Source: Rhexocercosporidium sp. MPI-PUGE-AT-0058 (Eukaryota > Ascomycota > Leotiomycetes > Helotiales). From it: a stretch of 64,000 bases of DNA. A program made the position numbers and the translations under genes. Positions 26,045 to 36,030 of this stretch are shown here, one piece after another. Under the pieces are notes generated by a model that worked only from the letters and a program-made list of their open reading frames with translations, was not told where the DNA came from and did no database searches. How positions within the stretch are numbered: position 1 is the first letter of the stretch; every line of letters starts with the position of its first letter. The stretch lies in contig JAGTJL010000004.1 of NCBI GenBank assembly GCA_020746875.1, forward strand, positions 3,100,001-3,164,000, read 5' to 3'.

Positions 26045-26744
26045 ATGTCATCTTTTGGGTTGTAAGTTCACTCCGCCGAGTACCAGGGCATAATCTAATT
26101 GACACAGCAAGTCGATCCCAACTTATACTGATTATCTGGAGGCAAAATCTGCAGAGCACATACAATCTCTCCTGCCATTGCCGGACGAATTCAAAGCATT
26201 CAGGGACCTCACCACGGCTTCCCTCAAATCGGTAAGGACTTATCCTTCCCCTCGCTCATTGGGATCGTACAAGGTAACTAACTACGGGCTTCAGGAATCA
26301 TCACTGCCCCCTTTGATTACGCGTTACATTTATCGATATATCCATAGCCACGAGCTCTATCAGATATCTACATCGAACTTTAAAGTATTTTCGGAGCTTG
26401 TCTCTTTGCTCATTTCCATTAGCGGATTACCAAAAACCGATGCCGCCACCAGGGATATATTCAACAGGTGCAAGTCGGTGATTGAAACCGCTGCTCAGGC
26501 ATGGACGAATCAGGGGCTGTTAGTCGTCGACGGCGAGATACTTCGAAAGAGCACTGTTTTCAAACGAATTTGGGATACCGAGGTCCAAGCCGGTGGAACA
26601 GGAACAGTGAAGAGGAAACAGGATGGTGGCGTCAAGGACGGTCAGAATTTGACCAAGCATACTTTCGTCATCGTAGCTGCGGAAGAAGTTAAAGATCGCC
26701 GTCAGAAGGTCAGCAATCTATGCCATCTTGCCAACCAATTCTAA
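26045..26744 (+). CDS. small fungal protein of unknown family (3 exons)
   Basis: Proposed exons are 26,045-26,061, 26,108-26,231 and 26,295-26,744. Splicing joins M-S-S-F-G-F-K-S-I-P-T-Y to a frame of 196 residues ending A-N-Q-F. Intron 1 (46 nt) has GTAAGT and a CTAATTGAC branch; intron 2 (63 nt) has GTAAGG and ACTAACTAC. No signal peptide, TM segment or catalytic motif is visible. The C-terminal third is Lys-rich and hydrophilic (T-V-K-R-K-Q-D-G-G), while the middle looks helical (F-S-E-L-V-S-L-L-I-S-I). I do not recognise the family. The stop overlaps the first ATG of the next frame by 17 bases. Splice sites and balanced codon use support a real gene; the start is an inference. Confidence 0.6.
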
Positions 26745-28174
26745 CAGGGGTGGACAGAAGAGGGTTCACTTCGCCCGCCCTGAGAGCAGCACGAATAGAA
26801 TACGGATAGATAGCTACCTTCCTGAAGATCGAAGGCGGCTCACTTTGACAACACAGGGCGTGCTCTTTCTAGCGGCATCTGGCTACTCTTTTCCGTTCAT
26901 CTCCAAAGAGACGATTTTGGATAGGAGTAAAGCAGATGGGCTCGCCAAAACAGTCGTGTGTCTGCAGGCTGGCTACATGCTAGTACAATGCACAACTCGA
27001 GTCGCTTGCCAGCTTTCCTTGTCATTACTCGAGATCAATACTCTCGGGCATGTTGTATGTGCCCTAGTAATGTATCTGTTCTGGCTCCACAAACCTCAAG
27101 ATATTCGCACAGCGACAACGCTACCAGATGCAGGTCTCCGGCCGGCATGTGCCTACATGTTCATGGAAAGCTCTCAGTGAGGCATGGGACGGGAGTTCTA
27201 GGGAAGCATCAATGCTCGACATTCAACCTCGCCAAGCTGGGCTTGCTGATCACCAAGCAATTCCCAACAAGGCAGGGATTGTTTTTGTAACGGATCATCC
27301 GGGATTACCTGTCACTATCAAATCGGGACAAAAGCTGGCTGGCACTGGAATTGGACCCAAACCGATGGGCCCACGTCGGGTCAAGAAGGCGTTCCTACCA
27401 GGTGGCAGACTACAGAGAGTTACAGTTGTCGAACAGCACTCCGAAATCCAACTCGACGCGATTGGAGTCAGACGATGGAGGCTACATACGGAATTCACCA
27501 AGTCGTGGGATTCTTATCTCCTCGCTTCTCAAAACATGATACAAGGCTTCCGTGCAAGCGACCTCGGACTCGAGCTTGTAGTGGATGAAGTTCCCAACTG
27601 GCCCCATGGAGCTGGACACTTATCAAAGTCTATCTACGCAACCTGGGCAGCTATCGCACTGGCTGTTGGCCTTTATGGCGGTCTTCATCTTTCAGCTTGG
27701 AATGAACACTTTCCCTCCCCCGCGGAGCAATTCATATGGCGCACATCCGCCTCACTTGTAGCAGCATCGGGCACGTTGGCGCTGCTACTCATCTGCGTCG
27801 ACCGCTTACCGTTCATGGGAAGAGAAAGCTATATCCGATACTGGTGGAAGCCTGTACGGAAATCAGACGTAGGGTCTTTTGCCACATCTTTTGAGTGGCA
27901 CACATTTGAGGTGGTGGTTGTTGGTTTCATTGTCCTTGGTTTCATTGTCCTTGGTTTCATTGTCCTTGGTTTCATTGTCCTTGGTTTCATTGTCCTTGGT
28001 TTCATTGTCCTTGGTTTCATTGTCCTTGGGCTCGCTGCCCCTCTCGTCGTTGGTTTGTTGGCGTATATACCAGCACGTATTTTTCTCGTCGTCGAAGCTT
28101 TTGCAAGTCTGAGAAATTTGCCAGTTGAAGTCTATCAGACGCCAGACTGGACTCAATTGATACCACATCTTTGA
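26728..28174 (+). CDS. multi-pass fungal membrane protein, uncharacterised, with GFIVL repeat
   Basis: The sequence shows the hallmarks of a large ascomycete family of uncharacterised membrane proteins: L-T-T-Q-G-V-L-F-L and F-I-S-K-E-T-I-L-D-R-S-K-A-D upstream, L-L-E-I-N-T-L-G-H-V and F-W-L-H-K-P-Q-D-I, then a second half with Y-G-G-L-H-L-S-A-W and an end of Y-Q-T-P-D-W-T-Q-L-I-P-H. Two frames are involved: to about 27,176 and from about 27,240 onward. A GTGAGG donor at 27,177 puts the first-frame stop inside a probable intron. Several hydrophobic helices are evident near 26,950-27,080 and 27,640-28,080. The penultimate helix contains seven identical 5-residue units. The usual N-terminal part of the family is missing, so the 5' end is uncertain or truncated. 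Confidence 0.7.
27923..28027 (+). repeat. 7 x 15-bp in-frame minisatellite (GFIVL)n
   Basis: Seven identical copies of GGTTTCATTGTCCTT, in frame with the membrane-protein gene and coding Gly-Phe-Ile-Val-Leu each time. They stretch a transmembrane segment to about 35 repeat residues. Perfect identity between units shows recent expansion. Open frames on both strands here are a by-product of the repeat. Confidence 0.97.
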
Positions 28175-28247
28175 AAACAATAAATTATGAAGCTATTTAT
28201 CATTCACACTGTGGATTGCACATGATACTTCTGCCAATAGTATAGAC

Positions 28248-29325
28248 CTATGCCGCTCTCCTACCTTCCTCTACAGAATCCTTCAACCACCGCCGTAACA
28301 CAATTTCCTGTGTCTTTACATCTTTATACACATTCTCAGTCCAACAATCTACACAAAGACACCCAAACTCATCCTCAATCGGCACCTCATTTTTCTTGCA
28401 ATCTAGCCACGGCATTCCATCTAATATCTCGGTTAAATCTATCGGAACTAGGTCTCTGCGCATGTCATTTGCACTGGCATGGGGCCTGCGAGTCCAAGAA
28501 ATACTCTTGATCTGATGTATCCGTGGGGCTGGGATAGTGGGGAAGAGCTTGAGTATATTAACATGCGTGTGGAAGATGAAAATGTTCTGGCTATATAGCA
28601 TGTGAATCGTTTCGCGATACCTATTCGAGTGTTTTCGTCAGCTGCGGGAAATCTTGAAATTGAGCTCTGGGCTTGTGGGATATTGCTCACAGTCGACGAC
28701 AGCTCTTGGGCAGTGCAAGGAGGCTGAGAAGCCCCCACCTATCTGGAACAGCAGGCTGAAGTGGAAAACAAGCATATCGACAAATCCGATGATCCACCGC
28801 TTTGCATCTCGTATGAGTCATTCTTCGGTTTTTAGCACTATAGTTGATGTGAAAGACATATCCACCGAGGACATCCTTCCAGATCTGCTCTCTGAGCTCT
28901 AACGGTAACATGAACAATAGGCTCCGATTCTGGTGGCTATACTTCTTCCGGCGCTGAAGTTTCTTGGTCTGGGTCGTGCCCTTTTCCTCGAACTGCTCGA
29001 GACTGAGATGTCTGCTTCGCCCAATTGCAAGGTTCCACGGCTGCGTCTTTTCCCACTCGTATCGTACTCTGTTTGCCGCTTTCTCCCTCTTCGTACTGGG
29101 CAGCTCGTAGTCCCGAACGGCTTTATAGCACTTCTCTACGCCGTGAGAGACGGCTCCTATGAGACTACAAGGACAGCAGAGGATTGCGTTGAGCGGTTGG
29201 ATGGCGGGGTGCTCACGGAAGTGAGTCCTGTTGCCGATGAGGCGGCGACGAGCTCGGTGTCTCATTGAGGGCGGCGATAGAAGACAACACCCGGGGAAAA
29301 TGATTTTGCTGTTTATATGTCGCAA
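28248..29325 (-). CDS. DUF7730-like / F-box-like fungal protein (2 exons)
   Basis: Exon 1 is 29,325-28,691 and exon 2 is 28,620-28,248. The 70-nt intron begins GTGAGC and ends GAATAG with a GCTGAC branch. Joined, they give 335 codons plus stop with an unbroken frame across R-R-L-Y-R-E-T-I. Residues 136-160 read L-L-F-M-L-P-L-E-L-R-E-Q-I-W, followed by G-G-Y-V-F-H-I; this pattern is typical of fungal DUF7730 proteins, whose start resembles an F-box. The rest (M-L-Y-S-Q-N-I-F-I-F and S-I-S-W-T) fits the same family. Biochemical role unknown; a substrate adaptor is only suggested by the F-box-like start. An alternative start is Met21. It lies 247 bp downstream of the HET gene on the same strand. 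Confidence 0.8.
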
Positions 29326-29572
29326 CGATCGAACTTACAGTTTTCGTACGGACACGAATGTTCATCGACATTCTGAGTTCGAAATCGAAGGTGTTGAGTA
29401 AGGGGCTTGTCTGAAACGAGGGCTGCATTTGTGGCGTTTTGGGGGCCGAGATCAGAAGAAGAACTCCGAAGGGCGGTTGACTCGATTGGATTATTTGGGA
29501 TCATTGCTCGATGGAATGAACTTCAGCGGCGTTTTGAATCTCGGCTCTCAATTGATGCGGTCTACTTGGCGC

Positions 29573-31816
29573 CTACCCAAGCACAATGTTGACAACTTCC
29601 CAGGATATCCACGCCGCCTTGATAATCCTTCCAAGAGATTTACGAACGCATATATCACCGCATCGCTCAATCCAGAGGACGTTGAAGAACTCATACGTCT
29701 CGCTCTCCTCATCTTCTTCGATGTCTTCCCACTCATCTCTACCGTCATCCTCGACGTGCGATTCCTTGCCTTCTCCATCAGACACAGAGCTATACCACCT
29801 CTTCAATGCCCACTCATCTCTCTTCCATATGTAATCATGCAAGCCTTCTCCGATCACGGCCAGACCCGCGGATAATGCGATGAGCTCGCACTTATCTCCA
29901 ATCGGCGCGTCGTTCACGTCGTCGAGGTTGAGTCTCAGCGCGCCTACTTCCCGGTTCAGAGGGTCGAGCAAACCTACGTTGAAGGCAAGAGGATCCGAAC
30001 CAAAGCGCTCTTGCTGTGCGAATCGATCTTCAAGTATGCCACCAATTTTGAAGAATGATCGCATAGCTTTGAATGTTAGGTAGCACAGATCTTTCTTCGG
30101 AGAATAAGTGTGCGCGTCGTCAGAAATCGGTACTGAATATCTTAAGGACTGGTCAGGAACTTCGTTATACGAATAATGAATAGCCCTAGTACTGTCGTTC
30201 TGATGCTTGGTCCATCCAGCATGAGTTTCCGGTTGAGCACGATACTGAGAGTACAAATTTGGGATATCATGATCCTCGCCAGTATCAAGCAATCGCGAGG
30301 CTCTCCACTGAATAAGAGGTTCGATTGTTACTTCCGGTAAAGGGTATTTCTCGTTGTAGAGAAGATCGTTGCATATATCCCACAGCTGAGTCTCGATCTC
30401 TCCCTTCCACCCGGCCCAGGACCAACTGGGGAGATAGTAGGATGGGTCCTTGTCGCGCCTCACTAGTCTCTTCTCTGGCTGCCAAAGCAATGCAATATCG
30501 AAGAATAATTGCGGCATACCGAGCAGGAATCCGAAAGGAAATGAAGGCCGTCCCACCGCTTCCACTCCAGCAAAGGCATCAATAACATCTCTCTCAAATG
30601 TCAGATCCCTCTGGTTGAACATTTGAACTAGACTACCCCAAACTCGCATATCAGGCCAAAGTGGGAGCCTCCCATAGAGTCCAACACGATCTGTTAGCAG
30701 GAAGTGGCTACTGCCCTGATAATCGTGTTCTCTGTCTGTATCTTCCGACCACTCGCCTTCACAGCAAACCCATGACACGAATCCATCGAAGATAATCAAG
30801 CGCCTTGAGAACAGAGACTCTTGCATAGTCCACCCTCGAGAGTTCCATATAGAATCCAGTCTTAGACCTGCCCTCGGCTTGTTCAGCATCAATGTTCCTG
30901 ATGGCAGACGGATTTCGTGATGTGTTAAATCCCTCTCACGATTGCCTACACCATGCAGGCCGTGATCAGCATTTGATCCATCAGCCGCGACCAGCGTGAA
31001 GAGGCTATTAGCATAGATGAAAGCCATGCTATTGAGATGCAGTTCTTTCGTGTCGTAGTCATCCTGTATGATACAGAGGGAGTCTACCCATAGGTATCTC
31101 TCTCCAGCTTTGCGCGTGAAGATCATAGCATCAGCAATGGTTGCCGGGATCTTGAACACAGTCGTGTCTGGCAATAAAGCACCGGGAGCCTTTAAAGAAG
31201 TGATATTCTCCTTGAGACTTCGAATCGCTGCAGTCTGACCCCAACAGTAGCTCAGAGCAACATATCTTGCGTCCGGGGAGGCGGAAACGACACACCAATT
31301 GGCCACGTCAATTAGAAGGATTGATGCAAGACCCGGAAGTGGTACTCTCTTTGCTGGATAACACGCCTCCTCATGCAGATGATCGCATCTGTCCATCCAT
31401 TCTCGAGCCAGCTCAACGTCAAAGTGCTTCGGGTTGTATGCTAGAGCATGCTCGATGGTCTCCGATATGGGATCTGTCGGCAGGAGGAAGAGATGATCTG
31501 TGTCCAAATCGCCTCTCATATTCCGTGGCACTTTATACTTCAGCATGATATCCGTGTCGTCGATGACTAGTCGAAACACATTGAAGGAACTGTACGCGGT
31601 TTTAAAAGCGGGGAATGTGGCAGTGATATCCTGACAGCAAGGACAAGTCGATGAGAGGTCATCCAGATTGCCGAGAGTGAACTTTGACTTCTCCCATTCT
31701 TCCTCAGCGCCATTTCTATGGTGCTCGTAATATCGACTCAGCGCCTTGTCGAGCTCCGTGCAAGTAGCACAAAGTCTGAGCCATTGCTCATCTTCAGGAG
31801 ACTTTGCTTCTATCAT
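29573..31816 (-). CDS. HET-domain (heterokaryon incompatibility) protein
   Basis: A single open frame of 747 residues with no intron. The HET domain (PF06985) is evident: R-Y-V-A-L-S-Y-C-W-G-Q at residues 184-194, R-Y-L-W-V-D-S-L-C-I-I-Q-D-D at 240-253, and W-N-S-R-G-W-T-M-Q-E-S-L at 324-335. Before it is a Cys-rich segment (C16, C19, C58, C60, C61) common in these proteins, and after it the long variable C-terminal part. HET proteins trigger cell death when genetically different fungal cells fuse, usually through the HET domain as effector. All diagnostic motifs are intact and there is no internal stop, in contrast to the damaged genes nearby. Start codon: the first Met, 13 residues before the first Cys pair. 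Promoter region 31,817-32,084 has no obvious TATA box. Confidence 0.93.
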   Translation of the reverse strand: MIEAKSPEDEQWLRLCATCTELDKALSRYYEHHRNGAEEEWEKSKFTLGNLDDLSSTCPCCQDITATFPAFKTAYSSFNVFRLVIDDTDIMLKYKVPRNMRGDLDTDHLFLLPTDPISETIEHALAYNPKHFDVELAREWMDRCDHLHEEACYPAKRVPLPGLASILLIDVANWCVVSASPDARYVALSYCWGQTAAIRSLKENITSLKAPGALLPDTTVFKIPATIADAMIFTRKAGERYLWVDSLCIIQDDYDTKELHLNSMAFIYANSLFTLVAADGSNADHGLHGVGNRERDLTHHEIRLPSGTLMLNKPRAGLRLDSIWNSRGWTMQESLFSRRLIIFDGFVSWVCCEGEWSEDTDREHDYQGSSHFLLTDRVGLYGRLPLWPDMRVWGSLVQMFNQRDLTFERDVIDAFAGVEAVGRPSFPFGFLLGMPQLFFDIALLWQPEKRLVRRDKDPSYYLPSWSWAGWKGEIETQLWDICNDLLYNEKYPLPEVTIEPLIQWRASRLLDTGEDHDIPNLYSQYRAQPETHAGWTKHQNDSTRAIHYSYNEVPDQSLRYSVPISDDAHTYSPKKDLCYLTFKAMRSFFKIGGILEDRFAQQERFGSDPLAFNVGLLDPLNREVGALRLNLDDVNDAPIGDKCELIALSAGLAVIGEGLHDYIWKRDEWALKRWYSSVSDGEGKESHVEDDGRDEWEDIEEDEESETYEFFNVLWIERCGDICVRKSLGRIIKAAWISWEVVNIVLG

Positions 31817-32089
31817 GGGAAATATATTGCCGTGGAAGCGTCGTCGATTAAAATGTTTGAGATGACGAACAATTGACTGAACACATGCAGTCGATCATGC
31901 AAAGTGTCGTTTGAAGCCGGCGTGATGAACTTTAGCGCCGTGGCTTTTTTTGTGGCGGAAATCCGTGCAAAAGCGGCACCAGGAGATGGTTTGTGGACAT
32001 TCCACCATTCCAAAGTGAAAGATGTGCAGCTCCAAAATTCACGATGACGACTTCGGAGGGAAACGATTGGATTCTGAGGGCCTCTTACC

Positions 32090-33252
32090 AAGAGTTGTAT
32101 TCATCTATAGGCCCAAGAAGATAACCAAAAGGCAAGTTCCAACACAAGCTCTTCAATCTCTCCAAAATCCGATCAACGGCCCAGCTCACCATGGTCTCAA
32201 CGCTCTTTCCTTCACCCTTCCAATGGTGCACTCCGTCTTTTAATCCTTCATCCTGAATGTCATCGGTGTCCAGCCACTTATTGGCCTTCCATACGACACT
32301 TTCGAAGTACCCCTCACTTTTCCACATTTGGTCAGGCATTCGTCCTCCAGGGGAAAGTCGATATATACCTTTCTTGAGAAGCGACGAGTTTTTAGGATAT
32401 CCTTGGGTACTGAAAGGTAGAGTTTAATCCCGCTGTTGAAGCGTGATTGAGGAGCTTCTTTGTGTGGGGAGATGTTCGGAGTAATGGGGGGTGTGAAGAG
32501 GAGAAAACCCTCAACGATCACCACTCCATTGCTCAACTCTGTATTTCTACCCTTCACTGATTGCGAGATCTTTTCTCATCTCTCGTACTAAGTCCGCGTA
32601 TCGAGCGATAACCTCGTCCGTTGTGCCAGTCAAAGCCGGGAGTGCGGCCTTGGGTGTGATACCAGGATCAGGATTCTAGATCAACAGTTCAATATCTCCT
32701 CCAAAGCCTCAAAATCAATCGCTTTATCGCAATCCGTATTCGGGGCCGTGATGGTATACGTTATTTGGCATGGAAAATTCCTCGAGCTTCTCAGCCCAGC
32801 TCTGCTCGGTGGATTCTCACTGCACGATGTTGTGTGCCCCACTTCGTTAGAACTCGAAGACCATATAGCATACACCTTTATTTTGTCGTTCTCTATACTG
32901 GACTCCATGAACGCCCTTTCGGTGTCCGTCGGGTACGCAGAGAAGGTGGTCATGGGACACAGATGTTTTGGCCGGAAATAGGCATCTTGGTGTAGAATCG
33001 GCGCAGGCGTGCCTAAGCAATGAAAATTAGCTGAGAGTTCCTTTTAGGTAGGTGGTCATTTCGATGCGATAATGCTGACGAAGGATAGGTTGATTCCATC
33101 GCGGACGATTTCCGGATGGAATCGAGTAATCGGAGCACAAAACCTACCTTGATCACTACCTTGGTCCCGTTTGAATATTTCGGCAAGCAGAACTGAAAAT
33201 GTAGTCTTCCTAGAAGACTTGAAGAATCCAATATTGGCGGAGCGTTTGGCAT
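32090..33252 (-). pseudogene. nicotinamide riboside kinase (NRK1)-like P-loop kinase, broken
   Basis: Pieces on the minus strand in different frames follow the order of fungal NRK1-type kinases: M-P-N-A-P-P-I-L (33,252), a P-loop stretch G-F-F-K-S-S-R-K-T-T, I-L-H-Q-D-A-Y-F-R-P-K (about 32,990), K-A-I-D-F-E-A-L-E-E (about 32,710), V-V-I-V-E-G-F-L-L-F (about 32,510), and G-Y-F-E-S-V-V-W-K (about 32,310). The last Gly of Walker A (GxxxxGKT) is Arg, from GGG to AGG. At least three frame changes are not explained by good introns: near 33,229, 32,555 and 32,350. Intact members phosphorylate nicotinamide riboside in NAD salvage; this copy should be inactive. Some breaks could be unrecognised introns. 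Confidence 0.65.
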
Positions 33253-33878
33253 ATGGAATGGTGGGTATTTCTTCCAGCATTATCAACAAAGAAGTCACTC
33301 ACTTGATACCAGACTAGCTCCAATGCGGTCAACTCGGATTTCTTTGCATGCTTTATTTTTGAAACAACAATACAGAGCCTCATCGCTATTTTTCCACATC
33401 GTTGTAGTGACTCGGATGAAGGCAAATTCTCGGAGTAGCAGAAAGAGCTACTCCGCTGAGGACTTATCAGCTTGATCTTAGGATATAGGACACCGAGACC
33501 AACGTCAACGTCTCGACACAGGAAGATCGATAGAATTTTCTCAAGATAATGCAGATTCTGTTTGCAGACAGAAACAAAACAAACACCAGTAACAGAGGCT
33601 TGCCCCACTCGCCTCTTTTCGCTTCGCTTCCTCCCGGACCTAGCGCCGGCAGTTCTCCAACCCCCTGCGTCAAGTAAACAACCACCTTCCTAATTTAATA
33701 CCCGGACCCATCATCATTAAGGCCAGGATTATTAATGGCAATCAGCATTTATGAATGTAGCGGTTACATCACGGTGTCCAATTCCGGCATAATACAAATG
33801 GAGGGAATCCTAGCAAGATACGAATATGGCTTCTATCAGCATTTTCGCTCTTGAAAACGTTTATAAAGCTGCTCCTTG
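33253..33878. other. intergenic, no gene recognised
   Basis: Balanced composition with scattered short frames but no conserved motif. It probably contains the former promoter of the NRK-like gene and the edge of the gene island. Nothing else seen. Confidence 0.5.
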
Positions 33879-33924
33879 TTAAGTTTACTTTTTGTTTGAG
33901 CCTAAAGTAGTCTCTTGCGAGCTA
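33879..33924 (+). repeat. direct repeat unit 1 flanking a Tc1-like insertion
   Basis: The unit TTAAGTTTACTTTTTG plus GAGCCTAAAGTAGTCTCTTG recurs at 35,087-35,131 with about six base changes, immediately on the other side of the transposon. The transposon thus landed at the TA that joins two tandem units. Confidence 0.85.
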
Positions 33925-34132
33925 CTATCCCCCCCGCCCCTGTATAATGTTATATAGTAGGTATTTGCAAGGGGTTTAGTAAGGATTTCGGAGGGTCTAC
34001 ATTAAGTGGTAGAACAGGGCTTTAAGCCAACCAAGTCATCGTAGAATCCTCTAGAAATACATACGTTTCGCTCATATGATCCTTATGCCGGCAGAAAAGT
34101 GAAGCTCTCGCAATTAATAGCAAATAACTTAA

Positions 34133-34150
34133 CTCTCTCTCTCTCTCTCT
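34133..34150. repeat. (CT)9 microsatellite
   Basis: Nine CT dinucleotides between the left terminal repeat and the transposase relic. Confidence 0.9.
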
Positions 34151-34289
34151 TTTGACGACAACTATTATTCGCAATACCTTCGCAAACAAGATAATAGATA
34201 TTTCAAGACTTCTTTATACACCGAAGACGCCGCGTATCGAATATATCTATAAAGTACCTGATTCGTAAGTCTCAGACAATTTCGCCGTC

Positions 34290-34990
34290 ACCTCTACCCT
34301 CACCCTCGCCTGTCCCTTTCTCTTAAGCTTCGATACAGTCCTGGGACTCTTAAAATGGCCCTCGCCTTCCGCAAACGCCTATTCAACGAGTATATACGCC
34401 TTTAACGACACGTACGGATCGAATTCGTATTAAAACAGCACTTAAGCTAAGTCATGACCCCCGAGAGATACACTTAAAGATAGGTTATACCCTCCGGCAA
34501 ATTCAATATGCTAAAGCGAATCGATTAACCCCTTAATACTAAAAGCGCGGTTCATATAAGCCTACTGTCGATACTCTAAAGCGATAACGTTTCGTTCAAT
34601 AGTTAGAGGCCTCACCTTCCTACCGTCGAATCGTATATAAACATATACTTTATATTACACCTTAGCTCGAGCTCCCGGGAGAGAAGGCTACTCGTGCGAT
34701 ATTTAAACTCGTTAGATAAAGGAGATAAATAGCTAAAGAGAAAAAGTTTTCGAACAATCTAAAAGTTATAGCTAAACGATTCGAGTTTATAATAAAAGCT
34801 AAGACGTAATCTCGAGAGCGACTCGCTTTATAAATATTTTCGGACGAGGTTTAGGCCTTTGAAGGACCACATACTCAGTCGTATATTAATTATAAAAGAG
34901 GTATCAGGCTATGATTAATACACGAGAGGGACTTATAAAATATTAGAAAATACACTCATTTTCATGTACCTCTTATGGTTTCTGCATTTA
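34290..34990 (+). pseudogene. Tc1-like transposase relic
   Basis: Plus-strand fragments read K-S-F-R-T-I, then I-F-x-D-E-V-stop-A-F (34,836-34,862). This resembles F-S-D-E-V-W-A at the first catalytic Asp of fungal Tc1-type transposases, with TAG in place of TGG as RIP would make. H-T-Q-S-Y follows. The region after this has too few residues for the second and third catalytic positions, consistent with an internal deletion. Confidence 0.65.
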
Positions 34991-35086
34991 GAAGGGGTGA
35001 GCTAGAAACAGAAGCGGTGAACTGACAATTCTAGAGGATTCTGGCCTATCATATAACATTATATAAGGGGGGGGGGGGGGATAGTA

Positions 35087-35226
35087 TTAAGTTTATCTTT
35101 ATTTGAGCCTAAAATAGTCTCTTGCGAACTATTTAGGTTTAGAATAGTATTTTGCGAGCTGCCGAGCTGCCGAGTATACGTAAGCCTAGAGTAGTCTTTT
35201 ACGGGCTGCCGGGTATACGTGGAAAG
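35087..35226 (+). repeat. degenerate tandem repeats (about 40-bp units)
   Basis: Successive units share a core like AG(C/T)CTA-A-AGTAGTCT-TTGCGAGCT, followed in later units by GCCG(A/G)GTATACGT. Together with 33,879-33,924 there are about four decayed copies. No coding sense is evident; it may be the edge of an LTR or subterminal repeats. Confidence 0.6.
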
Positions 35227-35379
35227 CCTTAATATAATCTTATACTTTTTTTGTTTTCTTGTCAGCGCTATGTAGTCTCACCCTTTATATGGTGTGACAT
35301 TGGCGCGGTTTTATTCTTCAGAATAGTCTCCTCTTTGGCAATATTATGAGAAAGTCGACTGGACCGTCACACTAGTTCC

Positions 35380-35775
35380 TAACCTTTTGTCTTGTACGGT
35401 CGCCGAGTTAATAAGTCTACTTTCTCATTTTCCCTTTCTAGCTTATATTGACTCTCGAAGTTGTAACTAGCTAAAGCCTCGGCTTAACAGGTTTGTCGTA
35501 TTATTAATAGCCTTGTAGTTATAAAATATTCTAGCGCTTTGTGATTTATAAAGATTATAATTTGTCGATATACGCCAGAGAGTTTTAAGCGCCAGCTCTT
35601 TAAATTCCTCATAATAGCCAGGGCTTTTTTGTCGTAGATCTTATAATTGCATTCTGCGGAGGATATAATTTTAGAGAAATACGCTACAAGAAGCAACACT
35701 TTCTCGTGCTTCTAGGATAACACTCCGGCGACCATTCCGCCAGAGGTGTTTGTCTTCAGCATAGTATCTAAGGCA
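35380..35775 (-). pseudogene. Ty3/gypsy RT-RNase H fragment (different family from element C)
   Basis: Minus-strand reading gives V-A-G-V-L-S, then V-A-Y-F-S-K-I-I-S-S-A-E-C-N-Y-K-I-Y-D-K-K-A, then H-K-A-L-E-Y-F-I-T-T and R-Q-T. This is the classical start of gypsy RNase H ([21 protein letters not shown]). An open stretch of 71 codons survives at 35,484-35,699. No LTR of its own was found, so this is an isolated fragment, and it is much less AT-biased than element C. Confidence 0.8.
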
Positions 35776-36030
35776 GGGTTAAAGTGCTAAAGAAGTGGGG
35801 CTTACGTGAGGCAGGGGTTAAGGGGGTCCGGAAGGCACTGGCGATTACCCCTCAACCCCGTCCGCCCCGCCCCGAGCCGGACCCCACCCCAACCGTGTCA
35901 TTTACTTCTCCAAAAACAGGTTTTTAAGGTAGAAGCATATACTGACTTAGCGGGGTCGAACCCCCTTACAGGGAACTACCTTCGTACAGAGCCGATTAAA
36001 AGTACTGGCGCTGAAGACCTTTTTACTTCG
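35776..36030. other. GC-rich spacer, no gene recognised
   Basis: A C-rich stretch (35,815-35,890) gives a 78-codon open frame by composition alone; no start context, motif or homology is apparent. Confidence 0.4.

Larger units (their letters stand above)
33925..35084 (+). mobile_element. Tc1/mariner-like transposon, 1.16 kb, with TIRs and TA duplication
   Basis: The terminal inverted repeats are about 37-40 bp: CTATCCCCCCCGCCCCTGTA at the left, matched by TATAAGGGG(n)ATAG at the right. Both continue with ATAATGTTATAT, and an inner match AGAATCCTCTAGAA lies at about 34,041 and 35,028. A TA duplication sits at 33,923-33,924 and 35,085-35,086. The right repeat has a G-run of 14. A transposase relic reads on the plus strand between the ends. 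Length is below the usual 1.3-2 kb for the superfamily, so it is probably internally deleted. Confidence 0.85.

Noticed and set aside
27829..28180. Minus-strand frames rich in repeated M-K-P-R-T or D-N-E-T-K units
   Set aside because: They are the complement of the 15-bp minisatellite in the membrane-protein gene; a 15-bp repeat without stops opens several frames at once.
33923..35086. Possible G-quadruplex element at the 14-G run
   Set aside because: It is a homopolymer within a terminal repeat; the partner end has a mirrored C-run, so transposon structure is a sufficient explanation.
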